Source: Amylibacter sp.
GTDB lineage: Bacteria; Pseudomonadota; Alphaproteobacteria; Rhodobacterales; Rhodobacteraceae
Assembly (NCBI GenBank): GCA_021775355.1
Contig: JAJFHZ010000023.1
Coordinates: 61,716 to 125,715, forward strand
Length of the DNA: 64,000 bases
Direction of reading: 5' to 3'
In this document: one piece after another, positions 27,013-35,741 of the stretch
Layout: every line of letters starts with the position of its first letter
Numbering within the stretch: the first letter of the stretch is position 1
Program-made: the position numbers and the translations under genes
Notes under the pieces: model-generated
What the model was told of the DNA's origin: nothing
Databases searched by the model: none
Seen by the model: the letters and a program-made list of their open reading frames with translations, nothing else

Positions 27013-27321
27013 TCGCAATTTTGTAACGGTACCGCTCTAGCAGCCTTGTATGAGGTCCAAGAAAGATTAAATGAAGTCCGCCGAAAGCGCATTACGGTCA
27101 TCTGATGCCCGTACTCCCAGTCTTTTGCTCGTTAGGGAACTTGTGACATTTCTACTTTGCTTAGTGGTGACATTTTAACTTTGCGCGTACAACTGTAAAT
27201 CGCATAATCTTTCTTATGTTAAATAAGATGGAATGTATCCCATTAGAACATGCAAAAATAAAACACCCTAAAAACACTCCTGATATTCTGGGTGTTTTTA
27301 GGGCGTAACTTATACGTTCGT
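27013..27321. other. 309-nt gene-free stretch with IS-end-like direct repeats and a terminator
   Basis: Two 18-nt direct repeats, GTGACATTTCTACTTTGC (27143-27160) and GTGACATTTTAACTTTGC (27167-27184), differ at two positions and start 24 nt apart. Tandem terminal repeats of this look occur at the ends of some insertion sequences, but no transposase gene remains. The rest holds only the terminator listed separately. No gene is seen. Confidence 0.5.
27266..27303 (-). terminator. Intrinsic terminator of the first TRAP operon
   Basis: A perfect 12-bp stem, CCCTAAAAACAC (27266-27277) with GTGTTTTTAGGG (27292-27303), lies 18 nt past the dctM stop. On the minus strand it is followed by TGTTTTATTTTTG, a good T-rich tail. 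The symmetry may also let it stop rightward transcription from the methyltransferase gene. Confidence 0.85.
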
Positions 27322-28716
27322 TTATTTTGTAATCATCTCCGGCCCCATGATTGCATTGGGCAGAACCGTTGAAATCCACGGAACATAAGTGATTATGATC
27401 AGGAACACGAACATGATCGCCAGAAATGGCAATGCTGCACGCACAACACCCATCATCGACATTCCCGCAACCCCTGCGGTCACGAACAGGTTCAGACCAA
27501 CGGGTGGTGTGATCATACCGATCTCCATATTCACCACCATGATGATACCCAGATGAATAGGATCAATACCCAGTTCCATGGCAATCGGAAACACCAACGG
27601 TGCCACGATAACCAACAGGCCTGACGGCTCCATAAACTGTCCGCCGATCAACAGGATAATATTGACCACGACCAAGAACATTATCGGGCCAAAGCCGTAG
27701 CCCAACATGGCCTGCGTGATTTGCTGTGGCACTTGTTCATCGGTGATCACATGTTTCAGGATCAGCGCGTTCGCAATTACAAACATCAATGTTACAACCA
27801 GCTTACCCGCATCCAGCAAGGTATGCATTGTATCTTTGTGCCAAAGCGCTGTGACCAGCGTTATCGGCTTTTGCATCACTGTGCTTTTTGCACGCCCTTC
27901 ACTTTCTGCCAATGGCCCCATATCGCGATAAACATAAGTCGCCACGATAAAGGCGTAGATGGATGCAACGGCCGCAGCTTCAGTCGGCGTAAATATCGCC
28001 TTCGTCAGACCCGGGATACCGTAAATCCCGATCATGATAATGGCAATCAGCAACAGACCCCAAATCGCTTCGCGGAAAGATGCCGCAACCTCGCACCACC
28101 CCTTCCATTCACCCGAAGGCATGTTTTTGATCCGTGCCATCACGTAAATCCCGATCATAAGCATGGTTCCCGCCAAAAGACCGGGAATAACACCTGCCAG
28201 AAACATGCGACCAACTGAAACCTCAACCGCAGCGGCATAAACAACCATCACAATGGATGGCGGGATCAAAATACCCAACGTCCCCGCATTACAGATCACG
28301 CCTGCGGCAAAATCTTTGGTGTATCCAACTTCACGCATCGCCGCGATCACAATACCACCAATGGCCACAACAGTTGCAGGCGATGAGCCCGACAAAGCCG
28401 CGAAAATCATACAGGCCATCACACTGGCAATCGCCAAACCGCCGCGCAAATGCCCAACAATTGCTATGGAAAAACGGATGATACGTTTGGCCACACCCCC
28501 CGTCGACATGAACGATGACGCCAGAATAAAAAACGGAATAGCCAACAGTGTTGAATGGCCTTCAAAAGCTTCAAACAGGGTTTGCGCCACTGACGCCATG
28601 GAACTGTCTGAAAACCACAACAGAAACAAAATCGAAGATAGGCCTAACGACACCGCGATCGGCACACCGATCAACATAAAGCCAATGACCATGACAAATA
28701 ATAAAAGAATATCCAT
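27322..28716 (-). CDS. dctM: TRAP transporter large membrane subunit DctM (system 1)
   Basis: A 464-residue protein, hydrophobic throughout with about 12 membrane segments, typical of the DctM ion-transporter subunit. Characteristic stretches include GVPIAVSLGLSS near the N-terminus, LSGSSPATVVAIGGIV, GTLGILIPPSIVMVVYAAA, and GMITPPVGLNLFVTAGV near the C-terminus. It drives sodium- or proton-coupled import of the ligand delivered by DctP, with DctQ as the small partner. It is last in dctPQM and is followed by a strong terminator. The substrate is probably a C4-dicarboxylate or another small carboxylate; sequence alone does not decide. Confidence 0.93.
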   Translation of the reverse strand: MDILLLFVMVIGFMLIGVPIAVSLGLSSILFLLWFSDSSMASVAQTLFEAFEGHSTLLAIPFFILASSFMSTGGVAKRIIRFSIAIVGHLRGGLAIASVMACMIFAALSGSSPATVVAIGGIVIAAMREVGYTKDFAAGVICNAGTLGILIPPSIVMVVYAAAVEVSVGRMFLAGVIPGLLAGTMLMIGIYVMARIKNMPSGEWKGWCEVAASFREAIWGLLLIAIIMIGIYGIPGLTKAIFTPTEAAAVASIYAFIVATYVYRDMGPLAESEGRAKSTVMQKPITLVTALWHKDTMHTLLDAGKLVVTLMFVIANALILKHVITDEQVPQQITQAMLGYGFGPIMFLVVVNIILLIGGQFMEPSGLLVIVAPLVFPIAMELGIDPIHLGIIMVVNMEIGMITPPVGLNLFVTAGVAGMSMMGVVRAALPFLAIMFVFLIIITYVPWISTVLPNAIMGPEMITK

Positions 28717-28718
28717 GG

Positions 28719-29399
28719 TTATTGCCCCTCTTCGCTTTCGCGTATCCGCTTAGCGGCCTCTTCAACATCATCTTCCGCTTCGTGGCTGACGATCATCATA
28801 TCAATTTTACCTGCCCACATCGCCATGCCGGTTTGGCAAAAACGATACAACAACAAGGCCATCGATAAGGGTAGAACAAAATATGGGATAACTTTGGGCA
28901 TCTTTTCATACGCATCCCCGTCGTTGAAAACATCCGACAACCAAGTCATGAAAAACGGTACGGGAATATCCTGTGTTTCATACCAACCCTGGCCCCGGAA
29001 GTTCTCAACAAATCCTGTGGGAAACCAGCGACCGCTGGTAGGTGGTAGATTGGCATAAGGTGCCCAGTAATCCCACGCCCCTTTCAACAAAAGGGCGGCA
29101 TAAATGATACAAGCCAAAACAGAGATCAGCCCAAACACACGCCGTGTCGTTGGGCGAACCATATTGACAATTGCGTCCACACCCAAATGTGACGCCTTTT
29201 TAACTGCATAAGAAGCCCCCAGCAGAACCAGCCAAGCGAACATGAAAACGGTCAGCTCCAGTGCGTAAAAAATATTCGAATTGAACAGATAACGTGCAAG
29301 CACATTGGCAAAAGTCAACAACGTCATAAAGCCCAGTAATATGGCAATAATCGTTTCTTCAATCCGATCCAAAAATGATAATTTATGATTCATTTGCAC
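28719..29399 (-). CDS. dctQ: TRAP transporter small membrane subunit DctQ (system 1)
   Basis: 226 residues with four predicted membrane segments: ETIIAILLGFMTLLTFANVL, an ALELTVFMFAWLVLLGASYA region, FGLISVLACIIYAALLL, and a C-terminal segment near VIPYFVLPLSMALLLYRF. DctQ is longer than many (about 160-180) because of a loop insertion around residues 115-165 between helices 3 and 4. The C-terminal tail is acidic (EAEDDVEEAAKRIRESEE). It ends 2 nt before dctM, so translation of the two membrane subunits is coupled. Confidence 0.9.
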   Translation of the reverse strand: MQMNHKLSFLDRIEETIIAILLGFMTLLTFANVLARYLFNSNIFYALELTVFMFAWLVLLGASYAVKKASHLGVDAIVNMVRPTTRRVFGLISVLACIIYAALLLKGAWDYWAPYANLPPTSGRWFPTGFVENFRGQGWYETQDIPVPFFMTWLSDVFNDGDAYEKMPKVIPYFVLPLSMALLLYRFCQTGMAMWAGKIDMMIVSHEAEDDVEEAAKRIRESEEGQ

Positions 29400-29421
29400 C
29401 CCTCCCCTAATGTCTGTGTCG

Positions 29422-29455
29422 TAAGGCGGGGCATACTATTAGATGCCCCACCTTA
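29422..29455. repeat. Intercistronic hairpin between dctP and dctQ (system 1)
   Basis: TAAGGCGGGGCAT (29422-29434) pairs with ATGCCCCACCTTA (29443-29455) with one mismatch, in the 71-nt gap between dctP and dctQ. There is no T-run on the minus strand, so it more likely protects the 3' end of dctP mRNA than ends transcription. This would favour more binding protein than membrane subunits. Confidence 0.65.
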
Positions 29456-29470
29456 TTAAGCAAATAATTC

Positions 29471-30475
29471 TTAGTTTGTTTCAGCGTTAATCGCTTGTGC
29501 CGCAGCAATGTTGTCAGCGCCTACGTCGCCTTCAAACTTCGCCCAAACCGGTTTCATGGTATCAACCCAAACCTGGCGTTGGTCTGCTGTTAAAGTCACA
29601 ACTTTACCACCTGCCGCAACAATTGAATCTTTTGCAGCATTATTCAATGCAGTAGACTCTTTGTTACGCGCAGCTGTCACTTCAGCCACAATCGTTACAA
29701 ACTGATCGCGAACGTCAGCGTCCAAGCCGGCCAACCAGTCAACATTTGTCACAAGCAGATAGTCAATGATGCCGTGGTCTGTGTTTGTTACACCGTCCTG
29801 CACTTCAAAGAACTTCTTGCCGAAGATGTTTGACCATGTGTTTTCTTGACCATCCACAACGCCCTGTTGCAACGCACCGTAAACTTCAGAGAATGCCATT
29901 TTTTGCGGGCTGCCACCGATAGCTTCCATTTGGGCAACCAACACATCAGAAGATTGCACACGGAATTTCAGACCGTTTGCATCTGTAGGCTTAACAAGCG
30001 GCTTGTTCGCCGACATTTGCTTCATGCCGTTATGCCAGTAAGCCAAGCCTTGCAGTCCACGTTTTTGCATGCTGTCCAACATACCCTGACCGGAAGCAGA
30101 GGCTTGGAACGCTTCAACAGCGTCAATGTTTTTGAACATGAACGGCAAGTCGAAAATGCGGAATTTCTTGGTGAATTTCTCGAACTTGGACAAGGACGGT
30201 GCTGCCAATTGCACATCACCTTGCAGCATTGCTTCCAGAACTTTGTTGTCATTGTACAAAGTAGAGTTCGGGAAAACTTCCAAACAAGCTTTACCGTTCA
30301 TTTCTTCGTTTACACGTTTTTCAAGCAAAGACGCGGCAATCCCTTTTGGGTGCTTATCCGTGTTGGTAACGTGACTGAATTTGATGACAACTTCGCCATC
30401 TTCGCATGATGCGGCTGCAACACTTGGAACAGCTGCGACAGCTGCGATACATGCAGCTTTTAATAGAGTTTTCAT
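29471..30475 (-). CDS. dctP: TRAP transporter solute-binding protein DctP (system 1)
   Basis: 334 residues from ATG 30475, preceded by GGGAGA at the right spacing; a longer start at 30505 lacks a ribosome site and would place charged residues before the signal peptide. The signal peptide is MKTLLKAACIAAVAAVPSVA with cleavage near AAA-SCE. KFSHVTNTDKHPKGIAA, then FRVQSSDVLVAQMEAIGGSP and YGALQQGVVDGQENTWSNI, are the conserved DctP ligand-binding parts, including the Arg that usually grips a carboxylate (FRVQ). It is secreted to the periplasm and delivers ligand to DctQM. It is divergent from dctB, which implies induction by the substrate. Confidence 0.93.
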   Translation of the reverse strand: MKTLLKAACIAAVAAVPSVAAASCEDGEVVIKFSHVTNTDKHPKGIAASLLEKRVNEEMNGKACLEVFPNSTLYNDNKVLEAMLQGDVQLAAPSLSKFEKFTKKFRIFDLPFMFKNIDAVEAFQASASGQGMLDSMQKRGLQGLAYWHNGMKQMSANKPLVKPTDANGLKFRVQSSDVLVAQMEAIGGSPQKMAFSEVYGALQQGVVDGQENTWSNIFGKKFFEVQDGVTNTDHGIIDYLLVTNVDWLAGLDADVRDQFVTIVAEVTAARNKESTALNNAAKDSIVAAGGKVVTLTADQRQVWVDTMKPVWAKFEGDVGADNIAAAQAINAETN

Positions 30476-30625
30476 TGTTTTCTCCCATTGAAACTTTCTG
30501 AGCATACGCCCACGTATTCAAGACTAGACGGCTTCAAATGCTTTTTGGCAAAATAAAAACCTGAAATTAATAAAATTATTATTTATCAATACCTTAATTT
30601 TATACACTACTGCGTGTTTAAGCTT

Positions 30626-30643
30626 TGTGCGAATATTCACACA
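30626..30643. promoter_or_regulatory. Candidate regulator site between dctP and dctB
   Basis: The near-palindrome TGTGCGAATATTCACACA (30626-30643) is centred in the divergent gap of 242 nt between dctP and dctB. Its position fits binding of the linked DctD-like regulator upstream of dctP. I looked for a -24/-12 sigma-54 promoter (TGGCAC-N5-TTGC) on the dctP side and saw none. Confidence 0.45.
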
Positions 30644-30717
30644 GTTATTCTTGCTTATTCCACACAGCACGGGCTAGGTTTTCAATGGCTAACTAACTTG
30701 CGATTCGCATCATTGGT

Positions 30718-32460
30718 ATGAAATTTTCACGTCTAAAATACATCATTGCATATGTCTGTGTAGCTGGCTTAATTTCCGGTGCAACTTTTATGCTGTCCTA
30801 TCACAGCACCTTGAATCAACTTAGTCAAACGGGTGCGGTTCGCATTGAACAGGCCCGCGACAGATTATTGGGGCAATTGGCCAGCTTTCGCCAATTACCG
30901 AACTATCTTGCCAAACATCCCAAAGTCATAGCTATCCTTCAAGGTGCCGACAAAACCAAACAAGCCAATGAATTTTTACTGAATACCGTCCTTATTTCTG
31001 GGGCCGATAATATTTTTATTCTGGATCAATCCGGCACAACTATTGCATCCTCAAATTCAAATGACGTTCACAGCTTTTTGGGCAACAACTATGCCTCAAG
31101 ACCCCATGTGCAAGCAGCGATGAACGGTCGGTTAGGCTTCTACCACGCGCTCGAATCCAGCGATGACAGTCGGGACTTTTATTTTGCTCGGGGTATTTCA
31201 CTGCCCGATACGCCCCATGCCGGTGTTGTCGTTGTTCAATTAGATGTCGCCGCACTGGAATTTGAATGGCGTGTTGATGAAGAAGTTCTTGCGTTCTTTG
31301 ACAGTGACAATGTTGCATTCGTGACCAATCGCCAGTCATTGGCACTGTTGCGCGATGTCTCTGACCAAAATGCGACTATAGATGCCGGGCGCTATTCACA
31401 GCACACTCTGCCCCCGTTTTTCAAACACACAAAAACTGAAGTTTTTGGACATACACTCTGGAAATTCAGCAACATAAATGAAATTCCCACGCGGGCTTTG
31501 ATTATTTCAAAATTCATCCCGCAAATAGAAATGACCGCACGGATTTTCTTGAATACACGAAATGCCAAGGCTGCCGCACGTGTACAGGCTTTGTTGGTAG
31601 CAGCCGTGCTGACCGTCATCGGTCTGGGCATGTGGGCTCTGTTCCAACGCAGACAACGCCTTGCCGATCTTTTGACCATTAAAGAAACCGCCAATGCAAA
31701 GCTGGAAGCCCGTGTTGAAAAACGCACAGCACAACTGCGCAACACACAACACCAGTTGATTCAGGCAGGTAAACTGACAGCGATGGGTCAAATGTCGGCC
31801 GGCATCAGTCATGAACTAAACCAGCCCTTGGCTGCAATCCAGAACTTTGCCGAAAGCGGTGGAAAACTGATAAATCGCGGTCGCGACAAAGACGCCCATG
31901 AAAATTTCAACCTGATCGCCCAGCAAACGGATCGGATAAATCGTATCATCCGTTCCTTGCGTGCATTCGCCCGCAAAGAAAAAGAAACGATAGAGCCAAT
32001 TGATCTGCAAAAAGTCATCACGGAGTCTATCAATCTGGCAGCTGCCCGATGTGAACGTGAAGATGTTGAAATCATCCGAAGAGGTAACCAATCACCTGCC
32101 TGTGTCATGGGCGGCCAAGTGCGTCTGCAACAGGTGGTGATCAACCTAATCACAAATGCAATCGATGCAATGGCAGGACAAACCGATAAGGTAATAAACA
32201 TATATCTTGTGCAAACACCGAATGAAATGCGCCTAATCATCCACGACAACGGCCCGGGTTTTGCAGACGCAGCCCGTGTGTTTGAACCGTTTTATTCGAC
32301 CAAAGAGGTAGGCGCCAGTAAAGGTATGGGGTTGGGCCTATCTATCTCCTACGGCATCATCGGTAGCTTCGGTGGTGATATTAAATGCCGTAATCACCCA
32401 ACAGGTGGTGCAGAATTTACCGTAATTCTGAAGCCTGAAACCCAAGGGCCACGATCATGA
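30718..32460 (+). CDS. dctB: Sensor histidine kinase, DctB-like (system 1)
   Basis: 580 residues. Two membrane segments (~8-28 and ~288-309) enclose a periplasmic double-Cache/PAS-like sensor (IFILDQSGTTIASSN, FYFARGISLPDT). A coiled linker (~315-345) leads to HisKA with His365 in ISHELNQPLAAIQNF. The ATPase domain has the N box (INLITNAIDAM), DNGPGFAD and GMGLGLSISYGI. This is the layout of DctB, which senses C4-dicarboxylates outside the cell and phosphorylates DctD. Its stop overlaps the regulator start by 4 nt. Confidence 0.9.
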   Translation: MKFSRLKYIIAYVCVAGLISGATFMLSYHSTLNQLSQTGAVRIEQARDRLLGQLASFRQLPNYLAKHPKVIAILQGADKTKQANEFLLNTVLISGADNIFILDQSGTTIASSNSNDVHSFLGNNYASRPHVQAAMNGRLGFYHALESSDDSRDFYFARGISLPDTPHAGVVVVQLDVAALEFEWRVDEEVLAFFDSDNVAFVTNRQSLALLRDVSDQNATIDAGRYSQHTLPPFFKHTKTEVFGHTLWKFSNINEIPTRALIISKFIPQIEMTARIFLNTRNAKAAARVQALLVAAVLTVIGLGMWALFQRRQRLADLLTIKETANAKLEARVEKRTAQLRNTQHQLIQAGKLTAMGQMSAGISHELNQPLAAIQNFAESGGKLINRGRDKDAHENFNLIAQQTDRINRIIRSLRAFARKEKETIEPIDLQKVITESINLAAARCEREDVEIIRRGNQSPACVMGGQVRLQQVVINLITNAIDAMAGQTDKVINIYLVQTPNEMRLIIHDNGPGFADAARVFEPFYSTKEVGASKGMGLGLSISYGIIGSFGGDIKCRNHPTGGAEFTVILKPETQGPRS

Positions 32461-33671
32461 AAAAAAGGGTTCTGTTAATCGAAGACGATGATGCGCTTCG
32501 CACTTCCCTTGCGCAAATGCTGGATCTGGAAGGTATCACCGTCCTACAGGCCAACGGCTTTGCACAAGCTCGGCGCACCATTCGCACTAACTTTGCAGGT
32601 GTTGTTCTGTCTGACATTCGCATGCCGCAAAAAGACGGCTTTGATGTGCTCGCCTACGCCCAAAGCGTTGACACAGAACTACCCGTCGTCATGCTTACAG
32701 GCGAGGCAGACGTGCCAATGGCCCTGCGCGCAATGAAAGAGGGCGCATATGATTTTCTGGAAAAACCCTGCGCCTCCAATGACTTAATAGATGTTCTAAC
32801 TAGGGCATTGCATCATCGCGCCTTGGTCACACGTACCCGCCAGATGGAACAACAAATCAGACGCAATGACTCGGCTGCCATCTATTTTCCGGGCCCATCC
32901 CGGGTTACAAAAGACCTACGATCAAACCTGCGCCAAGTGGCCGGACAACCCTTGCATGTTCATCTATATGGCGAATCTGGTGCTGGCAAAAAAATGGCTG
33001 CATTTACCATTCATTCGCTTTCAAACGAAGACACCGTCTTTGTCTCATTCAATTTGGAAAACCCGTTCGATCATTTGCAACTGCCGCAAAGCTCAGTAAC
33101 CCTATCACTTAAAAACGTAGAGTTAACATCGCCTGAAACGCAAGCGAAAATCCTGAAATTACTTCAAACAATTTCCGGCATTAAAATCATAACGACCAGC
33201 ACCAAATCCATCGAACAACTCCGTACTGCTGGATTAAGCGAAGCATTGCTGACCACATTGAGCCCCGCCGAAATCCACATTCCCTCTTTACTGCAACGCA
33301 AAAAAGATCTGCCTATTTTATTCGAAAGTCTTGTGCGCCAAGCCACCCGCGCACTCAATACCGATATGCCGCAAATACCGCAAAATATCTATGCCGAAGT
33401 TATCGCAAAAAATTGGACGGGCAACATCCCTGCCCTACGCAATTTTGCAACCACGGTAGCTGTTGGCCTGAATTTGCGCAGACAACAACCTGACGATCTG
33501 ACACTGGTTGAACAAATGGATGTTTTTGAGCGGTTGGTTTTGTCTGAAACCCTAAAGCGCAGCAACGGTAAAGCCGGGGAAGCCGCCCTTGCCTTAGGCT
33601 TGCCGCGTAAAACATTTTACGACCGTTTGGCACGGTACGATTTGCGACCCAAGGACTTTAAAACAACTTAG
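32457..33671 (+). CDS. dctD: DctD-like response regulator with a degenerate AAA+ domain (system 1)
   Basis: 404 residues. Receiver domain 1-~120 has phospho-acceptor Asp53 (LSDIRMPQKDG) and Lys near 103 (LEKPC). The AAA+ region keeps a P-loop (GESGAGKK, 172-179) but lacks the GAFTGA loop. The Walker B strand reads VTLSLKNVE instead of GTLFLDE, and the arginine-finger region is unrecognisable, so ATP hydrolysis and sigma-54 remodelling are unlikely. A Fis-type helix-turn-helix is kept at the C-terminus (GKAGEAALALGLPRKTFYDRL). By analogy with Rhodobacter NtrC, which also lacks GAFTGA and works with sigma-70, it may be a conventional activator or repressor. It follows dctB with a 4-nt overlap. 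Confidence 0.88.
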   Translation: MKKRVLLIEDDDALRTSLAQMLDLEGITVLQANGFAQARRTIRTNFAGVVLSDIRMPQKDGFDVLAYAQSVDTELPVVMLTGEADVPMALRAMKEGAYDFLEKPCASNDLIDVLTRALHHRALVTRTRQMEQQIRRNDSAAIYFPGPSRVTKDLRSNLRQVAGQPLHVHLYGESGAGKKMAAFTIHSLSNEDTVFVSFNLENPFDHLQLPQSSVTLSLKNVELTSPETQAKILKLLQTISGIKIITTSTKSIEQLRTAGLSEALLTTLSPAEIHIPSLLQRKKDLPILFESLVRQATRALNTDMPQIPQNIYAEVIAKNWTGNIPALRNFATTVAVGLNLRRQQPDDLTLVEQMDVFERLVLSETLKRSNGKAGEAALALGLPRKTFYDRLARYDLRPKDFKTT

Positions 33672-33704
33672 AAACATAAATCCCTTGCGATCGGGTTTTA
33701 ATTC

Positions 33705-33733
33705 TATATGTTATGTTATATTATTACATATAG
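33705..33733. promoter_or_regulatory. Candidate Zur box
   Basis: A 29-nt imperfect palindrome with arms CTATATGT (33705-33712) and ACATATAG (33726-33733) encloses GTTATGTTATATTATTAC, close to the AT-rich GTTATxxTATAAC-like sites of alphaproteobacterial Zur. It ends 8 nt before the zur ATG, so autoregulation and zinc repression of zur-znuC are expected. Confidence 0.6.
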
Positions 33734-33741
33734 ATAATCCC

Positions 33742-34245
33742 ATGCCATTAGGTTTTGAAAAACACGACCATACTGCCTGCATCCAATCCGCCCTTGCAAA
33801 GGCGGACAGTTATTGTGCCGATAAAGGCTTGCAATTTACTAAAATCCGTCGCCGTGTGCTGGAATTGCTACTGATGGAACACAAAGCCCTTGGTGCATAT
33901 GATCTACTTGGCAATCTAAGCAACGAAGGTTTAGGCACACAGCCCCCTATCGTTTACCATGCCTTGGATTTTCTGGTCGCCAACGGATTTGCACATAAAA
34001 TCGAAAAGTTGAACGCTTATTCCGCCTGTTGCCATCCCGGCAAAACCCATGCGCCCGTTTTCATGATCTGCCGTAGGTGCAAATGCGTGGTCGAAACCCA
34101 AACCGAACCTTTACGCAATTTTCTTGGCACAACCGCCAAAGCCGCAGGATTTCTTATCGAACGCACAGTAATAGAGATCGAGGGCCTGTGCCCATCTTGT
34201 CAAAAGGCAGAACCAGCACGACCCTATTATCCGTTGAGAACCTAA
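33742..34245 (+). CDS. zur: Fur-family zinc uptake regulator Zur
   Basis: 167 residues from ATG 33742; an upstream in-frame start (33685) would put the Zur-box-like palindrome inside the gene, so the shorter form is preferred. The winged-helix DNA-binding domain (~25-85; FTKIRRRVLELLL, GAYDLLGNLS, PIVYHALDFLVANGF) is followed by a dimer/metal domain with HAPVFMICRRCKCVVE and GLCPSCQ, the two CxxC pairs of the structural zinc site. The histidine-rich N-terminus (KHDHTACIQ) is common in Zur. The next genes are znuC and znuB, which supports Zur over Fur. Confidence 0.87.
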   Translation: MPLGFEKHDHTACIQSALAKADSYCADKGLQFTKIRRRVLELLLMEHKALGAYDLLGNLSNEGLGTQPPIVYHALDFLVANGFAHKIEKLNAYSACCHPGKTHAPVFMICRRCKCVVETQTEPLRNFLGTTAKAAGFLIERTVIEIEGLCPSCQKAEPARPYYPLRT

Positions 34246-34964
34246 CCGTAAAGCTAGGTGGCCATACCGCCCTGACTGATATCAATATGAGTATCAACAA
34301 GGGTGAGATAGTCACGATTGTCGGGCCAAACGGTTCTGGAAAGTCCACACTTCTTTGCGCAATTGTCGGCGCTGTAAAGTCCACCAAAGGCACAATTAAA
34401 AAAGCCCCTGCCCTGCGTATTGGATACGTTCCGCAAAAACTGCACATTGATGCAACTCTACCAATGACAGTGGCCCGTTTCATGCGCCTACCCAATCAGC
34501 ATGATACTGCAACAGTCAATGAAACCTTGGGATTGGTTGGCTTGTACGATATTGAAGGCCAGCAAATGACCACTTTGTCAGGCGGCCAATTTCAACGGGT
34601 CCTTCTGGCCCGGGCCATCCTGCACAAGCCCGATCTGTTAATCCTAGATGAAGCTACGCAGGGGCTGGATCAACTGGGTTCCGCAACATTCTACCGCCTG
34701 ATCGAAACCCTGCGCAGTAAACTGGGCTGCGCCATATTAATGGTCAGCCATGAATTGCATGTGGTGATGAGCGCATCTGATCGGGTGATCTGCCTGAACG
34801 GCCATGTTTGTTGTCACGGCACGCCCGATATCGTGGCCTCTACCCCTGAATACCGCGCCCTGTTCGGCACTGGCACCCAAGGCGCACTTGCTCTTTATCG
34901 CCACGACCACAATCACAGCCATGATCACGACGCTTGTGATCATACCCACCACGAAAAGGCTTGA
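34188..34964 (+). CDS. znuC: Zinc ABC transporter ATP-binding protein ZnuC
   Basis: 258 residues if started at GTG 34188 (AGGGCC upstream); a TTG at 34197 is the alternative. The reading frame stays open further upstream, but that sequence only shadows zur. Walker A is GPNGSGKST, the signature LSGGQFQRVLLARA, and Walker B LLILDEATQGLD, with the switch His in MVSHELHVVM. The C-terminus is rich in His/Asp (DHNHSHDHDACDHTHH), a zinc-binding tail typical of ZnuC. It overlaps zur by 58 nt and is followed 2 nt later by the broken znuB. Without an intact partner permease its transport role is doubtful here. Confidence 0.85.
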   Translation: MPILSKGRTSTTLLSVENLTVKLGGHTALTDINMSINKGEIVTIVGPNGSGKSTLLCAIVGAVKSTKGTIKKAPALRIGYVPQKLHIDATLPMTVARFMRLPNQHDTATVNETLGLVGLYDIEGQQMTTLSGGQFQRVLLARAILHKPDLLILDEATQGLDQLGSATFYRLIETLRSKLGCAILMVSHELHVVMSASDRVICLNGHVCCHGTPDIVASTPEYRALFGTGTQGALALYRHDHNHSHDHDACDHTHHEKA

Positions 34965-34966
34965 AT

Positions 34967-35741
34967 ATGTTTGATACCTTCTGGATCCTTGCCCTGCTCG
35001 CTGGCATCGGTGTTGCCATTGCCACCGCCCCATTAGGTTGCTTTGTATTTTGGTGACGCAACAGCGCATGCCGCCATCCTTGGTATTGCCATTTCACTGG
35101 TTCTATCAACCAACATATTTATCGGTGTTCTAGCAGTCACCTTGATCATGGCATTTATCGTTTCATCATTAACAGGGCGCGGCTATGCGATGGACACGCT
35201 TTTGGGCGTCATGGCCCATTCCGCACTTGCAGTTGGATTGGTTGCTGTTTCCTTTATCAAAGGTGCCGATATTGACCTTCACGACTACCTGTTCGGTGAC
35301 ATTTCAGCCGTTACCACAACAGACCTTACAATTATCTGGCTTGGCGCATTGGTTGTGCTTGCCTTGGTCAAATGGCGTTGGTCAGCACTTTTAACCGCAA
35401 CCCTGAACGAAGATTTGGCGCATGCCAGCGGCATTAACCCAAAACGCGAACAACTTATTCTAACACTAGCCTTGGCTGTAGTCATAGCTGTTGCAATAAA
35501 AATCACCGGCATATTGCTGATAACCGCGATGCTGATCATCCCTGCCGCAACCGCCCGCCCCTTTAGCCGAACCCCCGAAGCTATGGCCCTACTTGCCACG
35601 TTGATCGGTGCATTCTCTGCCTTTGTCGGGATAGAGGCTTCCCATATATGGGATACACCAACAGGGCCGACAATCGTTTGTGTTACGGCCCTGTTGTTTG
35701 TTATATCGAATGTGGTGCGCTTAACTCGCCAAACTGGGTAG
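34967..35741 (+). pseudogene. znuB: Zinc ABC transporter permease ZnuB, frameshifted
   Basis: The frame from ATG 34967 reads MFDTFWILALLAGIGV to APLGCFVFW and stops at TGA 35054-35056. The rest of ZnuB continues in another frame from about 35043 (YFGDATAHAAILGIAISL to the stop at 35741). In intact ZnuB the sequence between PLGCF and YFGD holds a conserved V-W-R-R-M-type segment. Its absence plus the frame change fits a deletion of about 20 nt at 35047-35048. The remaining ~230 residues carry the expected membrane segments. A TTG at 35043 could restart translation but would lack the first helix. It may be a true pseudogene or an assembly error. The 3' end overlaps the convergent dctM2 by 21 nt. 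Confidence 0.8.

Noticed and set aside
30476..30717. Sigma-54 promoter for dctP
   Set aside because: I looked for TGGCAC-N5-TTGC on the dctP side and found no acceptable match; the regulator also lacks GAFTGA.
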